The position numbers and the translations under genes are program-made. Source: Flavobacteria bacterium GWA2_35_26 (GTDB lineage: Bacteria; Bacteroidota; Bacteroidia; Flavobacteriales; Flavobacteriaceae). Taken from it: a stretch of 64,000 nt of DNA. Positions 25,483 through 35,372 of the stretch are shown piece after piece. Below the pieces are notes generated by a model. That model ran no database searches. It had not been told where the DNA came from and was given only the letters and a program-made list of their open reading frames with translations. The stretch is from positions 190,968 to 254,967 of the forward strand of contig MGWH01000003.1 of assembly GCA_001800905.1 (NCBI GenBank), in the 5' to 3' direction. Within the stretch, counting starts at the first letter, position 1. Each line of letters begins with the position of its first letter.

Positions 25483-26850
25483 ATGTCACAAAAAATATTA
25501 TTAGACAAAATCAATATTCCAGGGATCAAAACCTACGAAGTATACCGTCAAAACGGCGGATATGCTTCAGTAGAAAAAGCCCTTAAAACATTAACCCCTG
25601 ACGAAGTAGTAGAAGAAGTAAAAACTTCTGGCTTACGTGGTCGTGGTGGTGCCGGTTTCCCTGCCGGAATGAAATGGAGTTTCATTGATAAAAAATCAGG
25701 AAAGCCAAGACATTTAGTATGTAATGCTGACGAATCAGAACCGGGAACTTTTAAAGACCGTTTCTTGATGGAGTACATTCCGCACTTGTTAATTGAAGGA
25801 ATGATTACTTCAAGTTATGCCTTGGGTGCTAACCGCTCGTACATCTACATTCGTGGAGAGTACATGTGGGTGTATAAAATTTTAGAAAGAGCCATCGCCG
25901 AAGCGAAAGCTGCCGGTTGGTTGGGTAAAAATATTTTAGGAACTGGTTACGACTTAGAATTGTATGTTCATTGTGGTGCCGGTGCTTATATCTGTGGTGA
26001 AGAAACCGCATTAATCGAATCATTAGAAGGAAAACGTGGTAACCCACGTATCAAACCACCTTTTCCTGCGGTATCTGGACTTTGGGCTAATCCAACAGTG
26101 GTGAATAACGTAGAAACTATTTCGGCTGTGCCTTGGATTGTAAACAATTCAGGTGCTGATTATGCAAAAATTGGGGTAGGACGTTCTACAGGAACTAAAT
26201 TAATTTCGGCTTCAGGAAACATTAAAAATCCTGGAGTGTATGAAATTGAAATGGGATTAAGTGTGTATGAATTCATGAACTCTGACGAATATTTAGGCGG
26301 AATGAGTTCTGACCGACCTTTAAAAGCCTTTGTTCCAGGAGGAAGTTCAGTGCCGATTTTACCTGCCAATTTAATTTACAAAACAGCGGCTGGAGAAGAC
26401 CGATTGATGACGTACGAAAGTTTGTCAGACGGAGGTTTTGCTACCGGATCCATGTTAGGTTCAGGAGGATTTATAGTGTATGACGATACCGCATGTATTG
26501 TTCGTAACACTTGGAATTTCTCTCGTTTTTACCACCACGAAAGTTGTGGTCAATGTACGCCATGTAGAGAAGGAACCGGTTGGTTAGAAAAAGTATTACA
26601 CCGAATTGAAAACGGTCACGGTCGCGAAGAAGATATTGAATTGCTTTTGAGCATTCAAAGTAAAATCGAAGGAAATACAATTTGTCCTTTAGGTGATGCT
26701 GCATCTTGGCCTGTTGCCGCAGCGATTCGTCACTTTAGAGAGGAATTTGAGTACCACATTCGTTTCCCAGAGAAGATCAAACATAGAGACCATTTTGTCA
26801 ATGAACCATTTGAAAAAGTGAGACATTTAGTAGCAAAACAAACAGTATAA
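25483..26850 (+). CDS. nuoF: NADH-quinone oxidoreductase subunit F
   Basis: 51-kDa subunit that binds NADH, FMN and the N3 [4Fe-4S] cluster. 455 residues: SGLRGRGGAGFPAGMKW (about 48-64) binds NADH, GAGAYICGEETALIESLEG (about 168-186) binds FMN, and SCGQCTPCREGTGW (about 353-366) plus a later Cys in GNTICPLGD hold N3. One base after nuoE. Confidence 0.97.
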   Translation: MSQKILLDKINIPGIKTYEVYRQNGGYASVEKALKTLTPDEVVEEVKTSGLRGRGGAGFPAGMKWSFIDKKSGKPRHLVCNADESEPGTFKDRFLMEYIPHLLIEGMITSSYALGANRSYIYIRGEYMWVYKILERAIAEAKAAGWLGKNILGTGYDLELYVHCGAGAYICGEETALIESLEGKRGNPRIKPPFPAVSGLWANPTVVNNVETISAVPWIVNNSGADYAKIGVGRSTGTKLISASGNIKNPGVYEIEMGLSVYEFMNSDEYLGGMSSDRPLKAFVPGGSSVPILPANLIYKTAAGEDRLMTYESLSDGGFATGSMLGSGGFIVYDDTACIVRNTWNFSRFYHHESCGQCTPCREGTGWLEKVLHRIENGHGREEDIELLLSIQSKIEGNTICPLGDAASWPVAAAIRHFREEFEYHIRFPEKIKHRDHFVNEPFEKVRHLVAKQTV

Positions 26851-26901
26851 AAGTTGAAGGCTAATAGTTAAACTATCATCCAACAACCAACAACTAATAA
26901 T

Positions 26902-27927
26902 ATGAAAGTAACAATAGACGGTCAGTCAATAGAAGTAGAACCAGGAACAACGATCCTCCAAGCAGCCCGTATGATTGGTGGAGAGGTAGTCCCGCCAGCG
27001 ATGTGCTATTATTCTAAACTAAAAGGGAGCGGTGGAAAATGCCGTTGTTGTTTAGTAGAAGTTTCTAAAGGAAGTGAAGCCGATCCAAGACCAATGCCAA
27101 AATTAATGGCGTCTTGTGTAACAGGATGTATGGACGGAATGGAAGTGAACTCAAAATCTTCGGAACGAGTTACTGAAGCTAGAAAATCAGTTACTGAATT
27201 CTTGTTGATCAACCATCCTTTGGATTGTCCAGTGTGTGACCAAGCCGGTGAATGTGATTTGCAAAACTTGAGTTTCGAACACGGAAAATCACAAACACGA
27301 TATATAGAAGACAAAAGAACTTTTGAGCCAGAAGATATTGGACCAAATATTCAATTGCACATGAACCGTTGTATTTTATGCCAACGTTGTGTTCAAGTAG
27401 CTGATCAATTGACTGACGATAGAGTGCATGGTGTAATGGATCGCGGAGATCACGCTAACATTTCAACTTGTATCTCGAAAGCAATTGACAACGAGTTCTC
27501 TGGAAATATGATTGATGTTTGTCCAGTTGGAGCTTTGACTGATAAAACGTTCCGATTCAAATCGAGAGTGTGGTTCAGCAAACCGTATAACGCACACAGA
27601 GATTGTGACAAATGTTGTGGAAAAACAACCGTTTGGATGTTCGGAGACGAGATTCAAAGAGTCACTGGAAGAAAAGACGAATATCACGAAGTAGAAGAAT
27701 TCATCTGCAACGGATGTCGTTTTGATCATAAAGATGTCAACGATTGGACCATTGAAGGACCAAGAGCATTTGAAAAAGATTCGGTTATCAATCAAAACAA
27801 ATACAACCACAAATTAGAAAAAGTGGTAATCAATACCGAAGAAAAAATTCTTTTAGGTAGAGAAGAAGACCGTAAAAAAATCAGTATGACTGAATTTCCA
27901 TTGGACACTAACAACAAAAAATCGTAA
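26902..27927 (+). CDS. nuoG: NADH-quinone oxidoreductase subunit G, short form
   Basis: 75-kDa-type electron-transfer subunit, but only 341 residues against about 900 in E. coli. Present: a [2Fe-2S] ferredoxin domain (CYYSKLKGSGGKCRCC, about 35-50), the His-ligated cluster motif NHPLDCPVCDQAGECDLQ (about 106-123), and CILCQRCVQVADQ with DVCPVGALTD. The protein stops after a partial Fe4S4-molybdopterin region (CDKCCGKTTVW, CNGCRFD); the large molybdopterin-like domain is absent. The gene ends cleanly 3 bases before nuoH and no remnant follows, so this is a compact form rather than a recent truncation. Confidence 0.94.
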   Translation: MKVTIDGQSIEVEPGTTILQAARMIGGEVVPPAMCYYSKLKGSGGKCRCCLVEVSKGSEADPRPMPKLMASCVTGCMDGMEVNSKSSERVTEARKSVTEFLLINHPLDCPVCDQAGECDLQNLSFEHGKSQTRYIEDKRTFEPEDIGPNIQLHMNRCILCQRCVQVADQLTDDRVHGVMDRGDHANISTCISKAIDNEFSGNMIDVCPVGALTDKTFRFKSRVWFSKPYNAHRDCDKCCGKTTVWMFGDEIQRVTGRKDEYHEVEEFICNGCRFDHKDVNDWTIEGPRAFEKDSVINQNKYNHKLEKVVINTEEKILLGREEDRKKISMTEFPLDTNNKKS

Positions 27928-27930
27928 GCA

Positions 27931-28983
27931 ATGGATAGTACCTTTATTATAGAAAAAAGTGTTGTTATTGTAGTAGTTTTTGCTGTGACGATGATTATGG
28001 CAATGTACTCTACTTGGGCAGAGCGTAAAGTAGCTGCCTTTTTACAAGACCGTGTAGGTCCTAACCGTGCCGGATTTGGAGGTTTACTTCAACCGCTTGC
28101 GGATGGTTTGAAATTGTTCTCGAAAGAAGAATTTGAACCCAACACACCCAACCGTTTTTTATTCTTCGTAGGACCGGCTATTGCTATGAGTACGGCTTTA
28201 ATGACCAGTGCTGTAATTCCTTGGGGCGATAAATTACATTTATTTGGACGTGATATTTTATTACAAGCTACCGACTTAAATATTGGGTTATTGTACTTCT
28301 TCGGAGTAGTTTCTGTTGGAGTGTACGGTATCATGATTGGGGGTTGGGCATCGAATAATAAGTTCTCTTTGATGGGAGCGGTTCGTGCAGCTTCGCAAAT
28401 GGTATCCTATGAAGTAGCAATGGGATTGTCCATGATTGCTTTATTAATGATGACAGGAACATTAAGCTTACGCGAAATTTCGGCTCAACAAGCTGGAATG
28501 AACTGGAACGTATTTTACCAACCGGTTTCGTTTTTAATCTTCTTGATTTGTGCATTTGCCGAAACCAACAGAACACCATTTGACTTAGCGGAATGCGAAA
28601 GTGAATTAATTGGTGGGTACCACACTGAATATTCTTCGATGAAAATGGGATTCTATTTGTTTGCTGAATATGCGAACATGTTCATCTCATCAACCATTTT
28701 AGCGATTTTATTCTTTGGAGGTTACAATTATCCAGGAATGAGTTGGGTAGTAGAAAACGTTGGAGTAAACATTGGAAACATCATTGGAATTGGAGTATTA
28801 TTTGTAAAAATATGTGGATTTATCTTTTTCTACATGTGGGTACGTTGGACGATTCCAAGATTCAGATACGATCAATTAATGCATTTGGGATGGAGAATTT
28901 TAATTCCGCTTTCCATAATTAATATCATGATTACTGGAATTGTAATTTTAAGAGCCGACATCGCAGCTTATTTAGGATTCTAA
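27931..28983 (+). CDS. nuoH: NADH-quinone oxidoreductase subunit H
   Basis: Membrane subunit between the quinone pocket and the proton channels. 350 residues, about eight helices. Conserved loops AERKVAAFLQDRVGPNRAG (about 27-45) and ETNRTPFDLAECESELIGGY (about 211-230) are at the quinone entrance. Confidence 0.97.
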   Translation: MDSTFIIEKSVVIVVVFAVTMIMAMYSTWAERKVAAFLQDRVGPNRAGFGGLLQPLADGLKLFSKEEFEPNTPNRFLFFVGPAIAMSTALMTSAVIPWGDKLHLFGRDILLQATDLNIGLLYFFGVVSVGVYGIMIGGWASNNKFSLMGAVRAASQMVSYEVAMGLSMIALLMMTGTLSLREISAQQAGMNWNVFYQPVSFLIFLICAFAETNRTPFDLAECESELIGGYHTEYSSMKMGFYLFAEYANMFISSTILAILFFGGYNYPGMSWVVENVGVNIGNIIGIGVLFVKICGFIFFYMWVRWTIPRFRYDQLMHLGWRILIPLSIINIMITGIVILRADIAAYLGF

Positions 28984-29040
28984 ACTATATCAATTGTAGA
29001 GATGCTAATTCAATTAGCTTAAGAAATAAAAAAATTAAAA

Positions 29041-29586
29041 ATGTCAATAGAAACAATATCCTTATCGGGAAGAAAAAAAGTGGTCTCTAACAAAGAGATG
29101 ACTTTTTTGGAAAAAATGTATCTTATCGCAATTGTCAAAGGATTGTGGATTACCATTCAACACTTTTTTACTAAAAAAGCAACGATTCATTATCCAGAAC
29201 AAGTTCGCGAAATGAGTCCAGTTTACCGTGGGCGTCACATGCTAAAACGTGACGAACAAGGTCGTGAAAATTGTACTGCTTGTGGATTGTGTGCTTTATC
29301 ATGTCCAGCGGAAGCTATTACCATGAAAGCCGCAGAGCGTAGACCAGACGAAAAACATTTATACAGAGAAGAAAAATATGCAGAAATCTACGAGATCAAC
29401 ATGTTGCGTTGTATTTTCTGTGGATTATGTGAAGAAGCTTGTCCGAAAGATGCGGTTTATTTGACTATTTCAAAAGAGTTAGTGCCTTCTAATTATGATA
29501 GAGAAGATTTTATTTTTGGAAAAGACAAATTGGTCATGCCTTTAGAAATGGCAATGCAAAATGCTCAACTTAAAAACGCGAACTAA
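29041..29586 (+). CDS. nuoI: NADH-quinone oxidoreductase subunit I
   Basis: Carries the N6a and N6b [4Fe-4S] clusters. 181 residues with two ferredoxin motifs, CTACGLCALSCP (about 80-91) and CIFCGLCEEACP (about 121-132). The stop TAA overlaps the nuoJ ATG by one base (TAATG). Confidence 0.96.
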   Translation: MSIETISLSGRKKVVSNKEMTFLEKMYLIAIVKGLWITIQHFFTKKATIHYPEQVREMSPVYRGRHMLKRDEQGRENCTACGLCALSCPAEAITMKAAERRPDEKHLYREEKYAEIYEINMLRCIFCGLCEEACPKDAVYLTISKELVPSNYDREDFIFGKDKLVMPLEMAMQNAQLKNAN

Positions 29587-30098
29587 TGTCAGTATTACTT
29601 ATCCTTTTTTGCGTATTAGCCGCAATCACATTATCAACCGCATTTTTGACCGTTTTTAGTCGAAACCCAATTCACAGTGCTATATATTTAGTAATTTGTT
29701 TCTTCTCGGTTGCCGGACATTATCTATTATTGAATGCCCAATTCTTAGCCATTGTTCACATTATTGTTTACTCCGGAGCGATTATGATTTTGTTCTTGTT
29801 CACCATCATGTTGATGAACTTGAATAAAGAAAATGAAGTGCACAAACCAAGAATTACCCGTTTAGGAGCGATTGTTTCTTTCTGTTTGGTATGCTTGATT
29901 TTGATTGCGATTTTCATCAATTCAAAACCAATTGCCGGAGACTATATTGCAACTGGCGAAGATTACCAATCCATTAAAGTATTGGGTAGAATCCTATTGA
30001 ACGAATATATGGTTCCTTTTGAATTTGCTTCTATCTTATTGTTAGTAGCCATGATTGGTACAGTTCTATTGTCTAAGAAAGAAAAACTAGAGAAATAA
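29586..30098 (+). CDS. nuoJ: NADH-quinone oxidoreductase subunit J
   Basis: Membrane subunit of 170 residues with about five helices. The segment [20 protein letters not shown] and [20 protein letters not shown] are typical of NuoJ. Starts on the last base of the nuoI stop codon. Confidence 0.94.
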   Translation: MSVLLILFCVLAAITLSTAFLTVFSRNPIHSAIYLVICFFSVAGHYLLLNAQFLAIVHIIVYSGAIMILFLFTIMLMNLNKENEVHKPRITRLGAIVSFCLVCLILIAIFINSKPIAGDYIATGEDYQSIKVLGRILLNEYMVPFEFASILLLVAMIGTVLLSKKEKLEK

Positions 30099-30099
30099 A

Positions 30100-30420
30100 A
30101 TGAATAATATTTTAAATCAAATTGGTATAGAAAACTATATCTTCCTGAGTGTTATCCTTTTTTGTATTGGAATATTCGGAGTATTGTACAGACGTAATGC
30201 CATTATCGTTTTTATGTCCATTGAGATTATGTTGAATGCCGTAAACTTATTGTTTGTTGCTTTTTCAACCTACCATCAAGATGCGCAAGGACAGGTTTTC
30301 GTGTTTTTCTCTATGGCTGTTGCTGCTGCTGAAGTGGCTGTTGGATTAGCCATTTTAGTATCGATATTTAAAAATTCAGGTTCGATTAGTATCGATACCC
30401 TAAAAAACTTAAAAGGATAA
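30100..30420 (+). CDS. nuoK: NADH-quinone oxidoreductase subunit K
   Basis: Small membrane subunit of 106 residues, three helices. The conserved glutamates lie in [14 protein letters not shown] (about 39-52) and [15 protein letters not shown] (about 76-90), on the proton path. One base after nuoJ. Confidence 0.95.
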   Translation: MNNILNQIGIENYIFLSVILFCIGIFGVLYRRNAIIVFMSIEIMLNAVNLLFVAFSTYHQDAQGQVFVFFSMAVAAAEVAVGLAILVSIFKNSGSISIDTLKNLKG

Positions 30421-32310
30421 ATGGAAATGAATACCAATATAGCTTTACTATTAGTTCTTGCTCCTTTTGCGGGATTTTTAATCAATGTTTTCTTTGGAAA
30501 AAGTTTAGGAAAAACTGTTTCTGGAATCATCGGAACACTTTCGGTAGCCGTATCTTTTGCTACTTCAATTTATTTCTTTAATGCATTATCTACTGAACCA
30601 AAAGGATTCAATATCACTCTTTTTGACTGGATTCATGTAAGTAATATCAAAATTGACTTTGGCTTTTTGTTAGACCAATTGTCAGTATTGTGGTTGCTTT
30701 TTGTAACCGGAATTGGATCATTAATCCACTTGTATTCGATCAGCTACATGCACGACGATGAGAACATGCACAAATTCTTTGCTTACCTCAACTTATTCGT
30801 TTTCTTCATGATTACGTTAGTAGTAGGAAGCAACTTATTAGTATTATTCATTGGTTGGGAAGGTGTTGGATTGTGTTCGTATTTATTAATTGGATTTTGG
30901 TACAAAAACCAAGACTACAATGATGCCGCTAAAAAAGCCTTCATCATGAACCGAATTGGAGATTTAGGATTGTTAATCGGAATCTTTATCTTAGGACATT
31001 TGTTCTCTACTTTAGACTACGCTACATTAAAAACTGCTATTGCTGGAGCTACTAATATTGATATGTATTGGCTTTCTGCTGCTGCCTTATGTTTGTTTAT
31101 TGGCGCTACTGGAAAATCTGCACAAATTCCATTATATACTTGGTTACCTGATGCGATGGCAGGACCAACGCCAGTGTCGGCATTGATTCACGCGGCAACC
31201 ATGGTAACTGCGGGTATCTTTATGATTACTCGTTTGAACTTTATTTTTGATTTAACACCAGACGTTCAAAGTATCATTGCTGTGATTGGAGCGATAACAG
31301 CCTTAGTTGCTGCTACTATTGGTTTGGTACAAAATGATATTAAAAAGGTATTGGCCTACTCTACTGTTTCGCAATTAGGTTTGATGTTTTTAGCATTAGG
31401 TCTAGGTGCTTACGAAGTAGCTGTTTTCCACGTGATCACACACGCGTTTTTCAAAGCGTGTTTGTTCCTGGGTTCAGGTTCAGTTATCCACGCTTTGCAT
31501 GGTGAACAAGACATGCGCAAGATGGGTGGCTTGAAAAAGGTGATGCCAATTACGTTTATTACTATGTTAGTTTCTTCATTAGCAATTTCAGGAGTACCTG
31601 TTTTTTCAGGATTCTTTTCCAAAGACGAAATTTTGTTAACGGCTTTTCATCATAACATTCCGTTATGGGTAATTGCTTCGGTAGCATCAATCATGACGGC
31701 TTTCTATATGTTCCGTTTGATGTTCTTAACTTTCTTTAATGAGTTTAGAGGAACTGAAGAACAAAAACACCACTTACACGAAAGTCCAGCTTTGATTACG
31801 TTCCCATTGATTGTATTGGCTATTTTGGCAACAATTGGTGGTCTAATTAGCTTACCGGGTAATTCTTGGTTGAATCATTATTTGATTCCAATTGTACCGA
31901 AATTAGCCTCAGCAGAACACCATTTAGGCAGTACAGAATACCTATTAATGGCAATCGCCGTTGTAGGTGGATTAGTAGGAATCGGATTGGCTTATGCCAA
32001 ATACAACAAACAAAATACAGTTCCTGGAGACGATGCTTCGATCACTGGATTTGCCAAAGTGTTGTATAACAAATATTACTTAGACGAAATCTATAACTTC
32101 TTGTTTGTTCAATCGATCAACAAATTAGCTACTTTCTTCAGAGATCAAATAGAAACGAACTTATCTGCTTTCGTATTTGGATTTGGAAAAGCGACCAATG
32201 CAATTAGTCTTCAAGGGAAAAAAGTACAAAACGGAAGTGTGGGATTATACCTTTTTGCTTTTGTTTTAGGTCTTTGTGCCATTATTTCCTTTTTATTTTT
32301 AGCTCAATAA
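30421..32310 (+). CDS. nuoL: NADH-quinone oxidoreductase subunit L
   Basis: Antiporter-like proton-pumping subunit with the long lateral helix. 629 residues, about 16 helices. GWEGVGLCSYLLIGFW (about 141-156), TWLPDAMAGPTPVSALIHAA (about 241-260) and a lysine-containing NDIKKVLAYSTVSQLG region (about 303-318) are diagnostic. The ATG directly follows the nuoK stop. Confidence 0.97.
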   Translation: MEMNTNIALLLVLAPFAGFLINVFFGKSLGKTVSGIIGTLSVAVSFATSIYFFNALSTEPKGFNITLFDWIHVSNIKIDFGFLLDQLSVLWLLFVTGIGSLIHLYSISYMHDDENMHKFFAYLNLFVFFMITLVVGSNLLVLFIGWEGVGLCSYLLIGFWYKNQDYNDAAKKAFIMNRIGDLGLLIGIFILGHLFSTLDYATLKTAIAGATNIDMYWLSAAALCLFIGATGKSAQIPLYTWLPDAMAGPTPVSALIHAATMVTAGIFMITRLNFIFDLTPDVQSIIAVIGAITALVAATIGLVQNDIKKVLAYSTVSQLGLMFLALGLGAYEVAVFHVITHAFFKACLFLGSGSVIHALHGEQDMRKMGGLKKVMPITFITMLVSSLAISGVPVFSGFFSKDEILLTAFHHNIPLWVIASVASIMTAFYMFRLMFLTFFNEFRGTEEQKHHLHESPALITFPLIVLAILATIGGLISLPGNSWLNHYLIPIVPKLASAEHHLGSTEYLLMAIAVVGGLVGIGLAYAKYNKQNTVPGDDASITGFAKVLYNKYYLDEIYNFLFVQSINKLATFFRDQIETNLSAFVFGFGKATNAISLQGKKVQNGSVGLYLFAFVLGLCAIISFLFLAQ

Positions 32311-32320
32311 TATATACACT

Positions 32321-33763
32321 ATGAACGTATCTTTTATATTACTTATTCTATTAATTGGTGCTCTATCAACCTATTCTGTAGGCGACAAATTGGCATCTAA
32401 AGTAGCCTTGCTTTTCGGACTCGTTTCCTTGGGCGCTTCCATCGTACTATTGAACCAATACAATTTGGGCGAAAATATCGGATTCATCACAGAATGGATT
32501 TCAAAACCAACTGTTTATTTTGCTTTAAAAGCAGACGGTTTGGCTTTAGCCATGCTATTGCTAACTACAGCTTTAACTCCTATAATTATTTATTCCTCTT
32601 TTGGCACCGAAGTACAAAATGCTAAAACATTCTATGCTTTGATTCTTTTCATGGCTTTTGCTATGGCGGGAACTTTCTTAGCTGCTGATGGATTATTGTA
32701 TTACATTTTTTGGGAATTATCTTTATTGCCAATCTATTTTATTGCTCTTGTTTGGGGGAATGGAGATTCAGAAGAACGCAAAAAAGCAGTGGTGAAATTC
32801 TTCATCTATACTTTGGCAGGTTCATTATTCATGTTAGTAGGTTTTGCCTATTTGTACCAAAAAGCAGGTAGTTTATTGATTGACGATTTATACCTATTGA
32901 ACTTAAGCGGAACAGAACAGGTTTGGTTATTTGTTGGTTTTTTCTTGGCCTATGCGATCAAAATTCCAATCATCCCTTTCCATACTTGGCAAGCCAATGT
33001 GTATCAAAAAGCACCTACCGTTGGAACTATGTTGTTGTCTGGTATCATGTTAAAAATGGGATTGTATAGTGTGATTCGTTGGCAATTGCCAATTGTTCCA
33101 TGGGCATCAAAAGGTCATATAACTATTATGCTTGTTCTTGGAATTGCTGGAGTGATCTATGGTTCTATTGTGGCTTTGAGACAAAAAGATTTGAAGAAAC
33201 TTTTAGCCTACTCTTCATTAGCGCACGTTGGATTAATTGCAGCAGGAGCTTACACTATGACTGCTGACGGAATTAGTGGTGCGGTTTTACAAATGATAGC
33301 ACACGGTTTTGTAGTGGTAGGTTTGTTCTTTATTGCTGAAATCATTTACAGAAGATACGAAACTAGAGTCATCGCTGATATGGGCGGCATACGCTCTCAA
33401 GCACCTAAGTTTGCCTCATTGTTTTTACTTATCGTTTTGGCATCGGTTGCGTTGCCAACTACTTTTAACTTCATTGGCGAATTTACTGTTTTGTATAGTT
33501 TGTCTCAAGTGAATATGATATTTGCAATTTTAGGAGGAACTACTATCATTTTAGGTGCCTACTATATGTTAAAAATGTACCAATCAGTAATGCTAGGAGA
33601 AACCAATGCTAAACCCTTTGCTGATGTAACGATTCACGAAGGAATTGTTTTGGTGGTAATTATTGCTGTATTGTTTTTCTTTGGATTGTATCCAAAACCA
33701 ATCATCCAATTGATTGCGCCAAGTATCGAAGGAATTTTAAATCAAATTAATAGAATCAAATAA
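32321..33763 (+). CDS. nuoM: NADH-quinone oxidoreductase subunit M
   Basis: Antiporter-like proton-pumping subunit. 480 residues, about 14 helices. WELSLLPIYFIALVWG holds the conserved Glu (about residue 131), PFHTWQANVYQKAPTVGTML (about 220-239), and QKDLKKLLAYSSLAHVG (about 289-305) are the family marks. Confidence 0.96.
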   Translation: MNVSFILLILLIGALSTYSVGDKLASKVALLFGLVSLGASIVLLNQYNLGENIGFITEWISKPTVYFALKADGLALAMLLLTTALTPIIIYSSFGTEVQNAKTFYALILFMAFAMAGTFLAADGLLYYIFWELSLLPIYFIALVWGNGDSEERKKAVVKFFIYTLAGSLFMLVGFAYLYQKAGSLLIDDLYLLNLSGTEQVWLFVGFFLAYAIKIPIIPFHTWQANVYQKAPTVGTMLLSGIMLKMGLYSVIRWQLPIVPWASKGHITIMLVLGIAGVIYGSIVALRQKDLKKLLAYSSLAHVGLIAAGAYTMTADGISGAVLQMIAHGFVVVGLFFIAEIIYRRYETRVIADMGGIRSQAPKFASLFLLIVLASVALPTTFNFIGEFTVLYSLSQVNMIFAILGGTTIILGAYYMLKMYQSVMLGETNAKPFADVTIHEGIVLVVIIAVLFFFGLYPKPIIQLIAPSIEGILNQINRIK

Positions 33764-33775
33764 GTCCACTACAAA

Positions 33776-35146
33776 ATGAATACATTAATAGCTATAATAG
33801 GATTAGGTGTTTTATGCCTTGTATTTGAAATTCTAAATCTAAGAAAAGCCATTGTGCCTTTTACCATTATTGGATTATTGGCCGTATTGGGATTGAATAT
33901 CTCTGAATTTGGTTCGACTGAAAGTTACTATGGGAATATGATTGTGGTAAGTAAATACTCTACTGCTTTTTCTTCTTTATTTATTGTACTGACTATTTTT
34001 TTAGTAGCACTAGGATATAATTTTTACGAAAATCATCAAAACAAAATATCTGATTTTATTGCCATCAAGGTGTTTTTACTATCAGGAGCAGTAGCCATGG
34101 TTTCTTTTGGAAACTTAGCGATGTTTTTCTTAGGTATTGAAGTACTTTCTATTTCATTATATGTTTTAGCTGCTAGCGACCGATTGAATTTAAAAAGTAA
34201 CGAAGCCGGAATGAAATATTTCTTGATGGGCTCATTTGCTTCCGGAATTTTATTATTCGGAATTTGTTTGGTTTACGGCGCTATGGGAAGTTTTGATGTG
34301 ACTGAAATTAGCGAATTATCTCAATCAGCAGAATTGCCAGTTTGGTTTCCAATTGGAATTGCTTTATTGACTGTGGGAATGTTATTCAAAATAGCAGCGG
34401 TACCTTTCCATTTCTGGGCGCCGGATGTGTACGAAGGTTCACCTGCTTTAACCACTGCTTTGATGAGTACTTTGGCTAAAGTGGTGGCTATGGCTACTCT
34501 ATACAAATTATTGTCTGTAATGAATGCCGACATATCGGAAACCTATAAAATAGTGATTGTCGCTATTGCTATGGCATCAATGACGGTTGGAAATATTATG
34601 GCATTAAAACAAACCAATGTGAAACGTATGTTGGCTTTCTCCGGAATTTCACATGCAGGTTTTATGTTGATGACGTTATTAAACTTAGCCACTTCAGCAA
34701 GTAGTTTATTGTATTACACGACTGCATATGCTTTATCAGGGATAGCTGCTTTTAGTGTGATTTTATACGTTTGTAAAAACCAACATAACGAAGACATCAC
34801 GAACTTCCACGGATTAGGAAAAACCCATCCGTTTTTAGCTGCGGTTTTAACTGCCTCGTTACTTTCTATGGCTGGTATTCCAATTTTCGCGGGATTCTTT
34901 GCTAAACTAGTTTTGTTTACTCAAACAATCGAAAATGGCTATTTAGCGCTAGTTATTGTTGCAGTAATCAACTCCATTATCAGTGTAGGCTATTATTTCA
35001 AATTGATCTTAGCCATGTACACTAAAGAATCTAACGAAGAACGCACTGGAAAACCTTTCTTAATTTATGCAGTAGCTTTTACAGCAATTACTTTGAATAT
35101 TATCATTGGTTTGTTCCCATCATTAGTATTAGACTTATTAGGTTAA
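33776..35146 (+). CDS. nuoN: NADH-quinone oxidoreductase subunit N
   Basis: Third antiporter-like subunit and last gene of the operon. 456 residues, about 14 helices, with FFLGIEVLSISLYVLAA (about 117-133), PFHFWAPDVYEGSPALTTAL (about 211-230) and QTNVKRMLAFSGISHAG (about 278-294). Followed by the operon terminator. Confidence 0.96.
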   Translation: MNTLIAIIGLGVLCLVFEILNLRKAIVPFTIIGLLAVLGLNISEFGSTESYYGNMIVVSKYSTAFSSLFIVLTIFLVALGYNFYENHQNKISDFIAIKVFLLSGAVAMVSFGNLAMFFLGIEVLSISLYVLAASDRLNLKSNEAGMKYFLMGSFASGILLFGICLVYGAMGSFDVTEISELSQSAELPVWFPIGIALLTVGMLFKIAAVPFHFWAPDVYEGSPALTTALMSTLAKVVAMATLYKLLSVMNADISETYKIVIVAIAMASMTVGNIMALKQTNVKRMLAFSGISHAGFMLMTLLNLATSASSLLYYTTAYALSGIAAFSVILYVCKNQHNEDITNFHGLGKTHPFLAAVLTASLLSMAGIPIFAGFFAKLVLFTQTIENGYLALVIVAVINSIISVGYYFKLILAMYTKESNEERTGKPFLIYAVAFTAITLNIIIGLFPSLVLDLLG

Positions 35147-35158
35147 ATACAATTCACT

Positions 35159-35210
35159 TAATATAGTAAAAACCCGTCAAGAGAACTTTTGACGGGTTTT
35201 TACTATATTA
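35159..35210 (+). terminator. nuo operon terminator
   Basis: A perfect 22-bp inverted repeat (35159-35180 with 35189-35210) around an 8-base loop, with a T-run inside the right arm (acgggttttta). It lies 13 bases past the nuoN stop and works in both directions in principle. Confidence 0.88.
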
Positions 35211-35372
35211 TAATGTATGTTGAAATTAGGTTTTTCATATAAAAAAATATCCCATTGATATATGAATATCTATCTGATTAAAAATACTATAAACTATATT
35301 TTCTTTAGATTTGTAATTATAAGTAAGATAATTATTGCTAAATTTCCTTCAAATTATTTTTATCCCCAAAAA

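Noticed and set aside
35159..35210. Long perfect inverted repeat as a transposon end
   Set aside because: No transposase or target duplication; position after nuoN and the T run fit a terminator.
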